Notes under the pieces: model-generated
What the model was told of the DNA's origin: nothing
The model's database searches: none
What the model saw: the letters and a program-made list of their open reading frames with translations, nothing else
Assembly: GCA_039944535.1 (NCBI GenBank)
Contig: JBDUYP010000010.1
Span: forward strand, 139,534-203,533
Length of the DNA stretch: 64,000 bases
Source of the DNA: JAMZMI01 sp039944535
Lineage (GTDB): Bacteria > Bacteroidota > Bacteroidia > Cytophagales > Cyclobacteriaceae
Direction: 5' to 3'
Shown here: one piece after another, positions 61,491-64,000 of the stretch
Numbering within the stretch: position 1 is the first letter of the stretch
Layout of the letters: every line of letters begins with the position of its first letter
Program-made: the position numbers and the translations under genes

Positions 61491-64000
61491 CAATTTCTAA
61501 TTTCAAACGATCCTTTTTGAACTCTTTCTTTTCCATTTCTAACCAGCTTCAGCACGTAGAAATAGGTTCCGTCAGGAACATTATTAGACGAATTTGTTGT
61601 GTTGGCAACACCTACAAAACTCTTAGGACTGCCCGGGTCACTTACATAATTTTTAACCTCAAAAACTATGTTACCCCATCTGTTGTAAACCACTATATAG
61701 TTTTCGCTGAACTCGTCGAGTCCCAGAATTTTGAGGAAGTCATTAAACCCATCATTGTTTGGCGTGACCGTATTGGTCACCGGCAACTCTCCGCATGAGA
61801 ATTGTGCAGGATCCAGATAATTTGGAATTCCATCATCATCACAGTCATCTTCAGGATCATCTAATTCGTCTTTGGTAGGTATGCCATCTCCATCATCGTC
61901 TGGATCTTCAAAATCAGGAATACCATCATCGTCCGTATCAATCGGATCATCTGGATCACCCATTTCATCACAATCAAGTAAAGAATCTCCATCCGTATCG
62001 AGTGGCGCGATAACATCTATGGTCACCACGCCAACAGCGCATTTTTGATTGTCTGCATCATCGCAAACCTGATAAGAGAACGAATCCTCTCCAACATATC
62101 CATCATCTGGAGTATATGTGAAACTACCATCTGAGTTCATGACCAAATCTCCATGCTCAGGATCCACAACCGGAATCGCTCCTACGATCAAGTTATCATC
62201 GTCTGCATCAAGATCATTGTCCAGGACATTTCCTGTCATGTAGATACAATTCTGAACCTGATAGGAATCTTCTTTGGCCTCAGGCTCGGTATTTGGCTTT
62301 TTAACCACAATGGTAACAATAGCCTCGCTGCATTTAGACGGTACACCATCATCGCACACTTGATAGGTAAAGCTATCCGTACCGACGAAATCTTCGTCAG
62401 GAGTATATGTGAATGTGCCATCTGGATTAATAACCAAAGTTCCATTACCAGGCCCATTGACCGGTGTTGTAGTGATTGTTAGGTTATCACCATCTGGATC
62501 AGAATCATTATCCAAAAGATTGGCAGTCACAGGATTTTCACTATCAGTCTCGTAACTATCATCCTCTGGTTCTGGAGGGTTGTTAGGGTTGGCTGAACAT
62601 GTTGGTGTCGCCGGAGGATAAAAAACCTGAACCGAATTAGTTGGGTTTACACTTACCTCTAAAGTCAACTCCGGCCTTAGTCCGTCTTCAATTTGAACCC
62701 AAACTCCATCTACCAAATCCCATCCTGGCCAGTCGGTTGGGTTACCTTCACTATCAACAGCAGCACCTGGCCAAAGGAGCATTCCGGTAAGTGGCTGATC
62801 TGTTAGCTGCTCTGCGATGGTTCCATCTAGTTTTTTCCATGTTATAGTGGCTTTATCCTCAGGGGTAAAACCTGCTGCTGTTACCGTGTATTCTACATAA
62901 GGTACATTGCTCAGACATACTTCATCTACTTCAATACTGATGGATCTATTCTCTTTCACTTGAATAGTCACCACTGCCTCGTCACATTTAGATGGAGTAC
63001 CGTTATCACATATTTGATAGGTAAAGCTATCTTCTCCGACAAAATCTTCCTCCGGTGTGTAGGTGAATGTACCATCAGGATTAATAACCAAAGTTCCATT
63101 GCCTGGACCGGCTATCGGTGTTGTATTGATTGTAATATCATCGCCATCAGGGTCAGAGTCATTTTCAATCAAATCACCCGTTGCAGGAGTATCCTCGTCA
63201 ATAGTAAAAGTATCGTCAACAGCAACAGGTGGATCATTGTTGATTGGATTCACTATAACCGGATCGTCCGGGGTGTCGGTGTTTGGTTCCGGGCCTGGAT
63301 CGTCCTGATCCCCACTCACTGTGGCGCTGTTGCTATAACTGCCACTGGCCAAGACCGTAGCGGTGATGTTCAACGTACTACTCGCGCCATTGGACAAATT
63401 GCCTACACTCCATGTTACTGTGCCGGATGCTTCTGCTGCTCCGCCATCATTGCTTACATAGCTGTAGCCATCTGGTAAGGCATCTACTACTGATACGCCT
63501 GTTGCATCGCTTGGGCCATTGTTGGTCACGACCAAAGTAAATACTACATCGTCTCCTACATCTGGAGTCGTCGTGCTTACTGCTTTGACTAACTGGAGAT
63601 CGGAACTTCCGGCTGGACCATCACTATCTGTACATGTGGTACAGGCTGGTGTTGGGTCTTCGGTATCACTGGTTACTACTACTGTGTTCTCCAAATTGCC
63701 GGTGTAGCTACTTGGAACACTTACTGTAACCGTATAAGTCACCGTGCTGCCTGACGCTATACTCGCATTCGTATCTGATATGTCTCCTGTTCCACTGTTG
63801 CCATTCGTGCTCGTCCAGCTTCCTGTAGTTCCGGATGGAAGATTATCCACTACCAACACATTTGCTGCTGGGCTTGGGCCATTGTTCTCTACTGTAATGG
63901 TATAAACAACATCTGTTCCTGGTGTGTAAGTGCTTTGACCATTCGTCTTGGTAACTGTCAGGTCGGCTTGTGGTACTGGCACTACCGGATCGTCCGGGGT
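61490..64000 (-). CDS. Large T9SS type B cargo protein, N-terminus outside window
   Basis: At least 836 residues; the frame is still open at the right edge. From N to C (numbering visible residues from 63982): two DUF11-type repeats (about 5-125 and 127-240), a cadherin-like Ig domain (251-343), a unique domain (about 344-465), two more Ig domains (470-562 and 567-658), a calcium-binding TSP3-like Asp-rich stretch (661-724) and a gliding-motility C-terminal (CHU_C) domain (735-830; VTPNNDGFNDFLKI, YNRWGNIVFE). It should be exported by T9SS and held at the surface, perhaps through the PorP/SprF-like protein encoded next. The role may be adhesion or gliding. Confidence 0.88.
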   Translation of the reverse strand, partial: TPDDPVVPVPQADLTVTKTNGQSTYTPGTDVVYTITVENNGPSPAANVLVVDNLPSGTTGSWTSTNGNSGTGDISDTNASIASGSTVTYTVTVSVPSSYTGNLENTVVVTSDTEDPTPACTTCTDSDGPAGSSDLQLVKAVSTTTPDVGDDVVFTLVVTNNGPSDATGVSVVDALPDGYSYVSNDGGAAEASGTVTWSVGNLSNGASSTLNITATVLASGSYSNSATVSGDQDDPGPEPNTDTPDDPVIVNPINNDPPVAVDDTFTIDEDTPATGDLIENDSDPDGDDITINTTPIAGPGNGTLVINPDGTFTYTPEEDFVGEDSFTYQICDNGTPSKCDEAVVTIQVKENRSISIEVDEVCLSNVPYVEYTVTAAGFTPEDKATITWKKLDGTIAEQLTDQPLTGMLLWPGAAVDSEGNPTDWPGWDLVDGVWVQIEDGLRPELTLEVSVNPTNSVQVFYPPATPTCSANPNNPPEPEDDSYETDSENPVTANLLDNDSDPDGDNLTITTTPVNGPGNGTLVINPDGTFTYTPDEDFVGTDSFTYQVCDDGVPSKCSEAIVTIVVKKPNTEPEAKEDSYQVQNCIYMTGNVLDNDLDADDDNLIVGAIPVVDPEHGDLVMNSDGSFTYTPDDGYVGEDSFSYQVCDDADNQKCAVGVVTIDVIAPLDTDGDSLLDCDEMGDPDDPIDTDDDGIPDFEDPDDDGDGIPTKDELDDPEDDCDDDGIPNYLDPAQFSCGELPVTNTVTPNNDGFNDFLKILGLDEFSENYIVVYNRWGNIVFEVKNYVSDPGSPKSFVGVANTTNSSNNVPDGTYFYVLKLVRNGKERVQKGSFEIRN
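62009..62284 (-). repeat. Coding repeat: Ig-like module 3
   Basis: Third cadherin-like Ig module of the cargo protein. It is diverged from the other two (NCIYMTGNVLDNDLDADDDN) but keeps DGSFTYTPDDGYVGEDSFSYQVCDD. Confidence 0.75.
62297..62575 (-). repeat. Coding repeat: Ig-like module 2
   Basis: Second cadherin-like Ig module. Over LVINPDGTFTYTPDEDFVG and flanks it is nearly identical at the protein level to module 1, and similar at the DNA level. Confidence 0.8.
62954..63232 (-). repeat. Coding repeat: Ig-like module 1
   Basis: First visible cadherin-like Ig module, sharing GPGNGTLVINPDGTFTYTP and DSFTYQICDNGTPSKC with module 2. The linker TPDDPVIVNP just before it also recurs at the right window edge (TPDDPVVPVP), implying further repeats upstream. 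Confidence 0.8.

Noticed and set aside
62960..63478. 172-codon frame antisense to the T9SS cargo gene
   Set aside because: It mirrors the repeated Ig domains on the coding strand.

Overview
This window is a chromosomal segment of a Bacteroidota bacterium, most likely a marine Cytophagales-type gliding bacterium (lineage inferred from gene content only). The pointers are type IX secretion (T9SS) signals, namely a type A C-terminal sorting domain on the protein at 32523-34190 and a CHU_C/type B domain at 61490-64000 next to a PorP/SprF-like gene; Bacteroidota promoter elements matching TAnnTTTG; a 1226-residue PurL; and the order tRNA-Gln, prs, rplY, pth. I see no insertion sequence, phage, CRISPR array or rRNA. 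One tRNA is present.

Layout. 1-2152: two methionine-R-sulfoxide reductases (the first cut by the window edge, the second a lipoprotein) flank an L-2-hydroxyglutarate oxidase. 2155-6280: a DUF1080 protein, a YheT-type hydrolase, a 45-residue membrane protein, a DUF3127 protein with an SSB-like C-terminal tip, a small hypothetical, a DUF2911 lipoprotein and a DUF302 protein. 6465-13823: a signalling island resembling the Pseudomonas SiaABC partner switch: a dCache-HAMP-PP2C phosphatase, a histidine kinase, a receiver fused to a degenerate PP2C domain, a SiaB-like kinase, a SiaC-like protein with the expected Thr68, and a coiled-coil membrane protein. No diguanylate cyclase (SiaD) is nearby, so the output is unknown. 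13834-17079: a hotdog-fold protein, a YihY/BrkB membrane protein and a membrane-bound metallophosphoesterase. 17129-23796: a TetR-TolC-adaptor-RND efflux operon with a perfect 17-bp inverted repeat upstream.

23935-34664: a hydrolase, purL, tRNA-Gln, prs, rplY, pth, a thiamine-binding-like protein, an HI0933-type flavoprotein, a T9SS-secreted arylsulfotransferase-like protein and a stand-alone receiver. 34771-40532: metG, an M61 peptidase, a glycosyltransferase and a CarboxypepD_reg-like protein. 40529-49358: an alpha-glucan module (a DPE2-like 4-alpha-glucanotransferase with an SLC45-type sugar transporter, divergent from fructose-bisphosphate aldolase and two GH13 lipoproteins). 49367-51349: a 3-hydroxyacyl-CoA dehydrogenase and a DUF6159 membrane protein flanked by copies of a multi-hairpin intergenic repeat. 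51903-58641: a complete hutHIUG histidine degradation operon divergent from a LysR regulator, with a nested 42-bp dyad between them. 58625-64000: an OmpA/PD40 protein, a PorP/SprF-like protein and the 3' part of a large multi-domain T9SS cargo gene.

The most promising under-described items are the Sia-like network with its apparent pseudophosphatase, the multi-hairpin repeat family at 50269-51867, the DUF3127 protein ending in DDDLPF, and the two symmetric operator candidates. All functional statements rest on reading motifs by eye; no database search was run.
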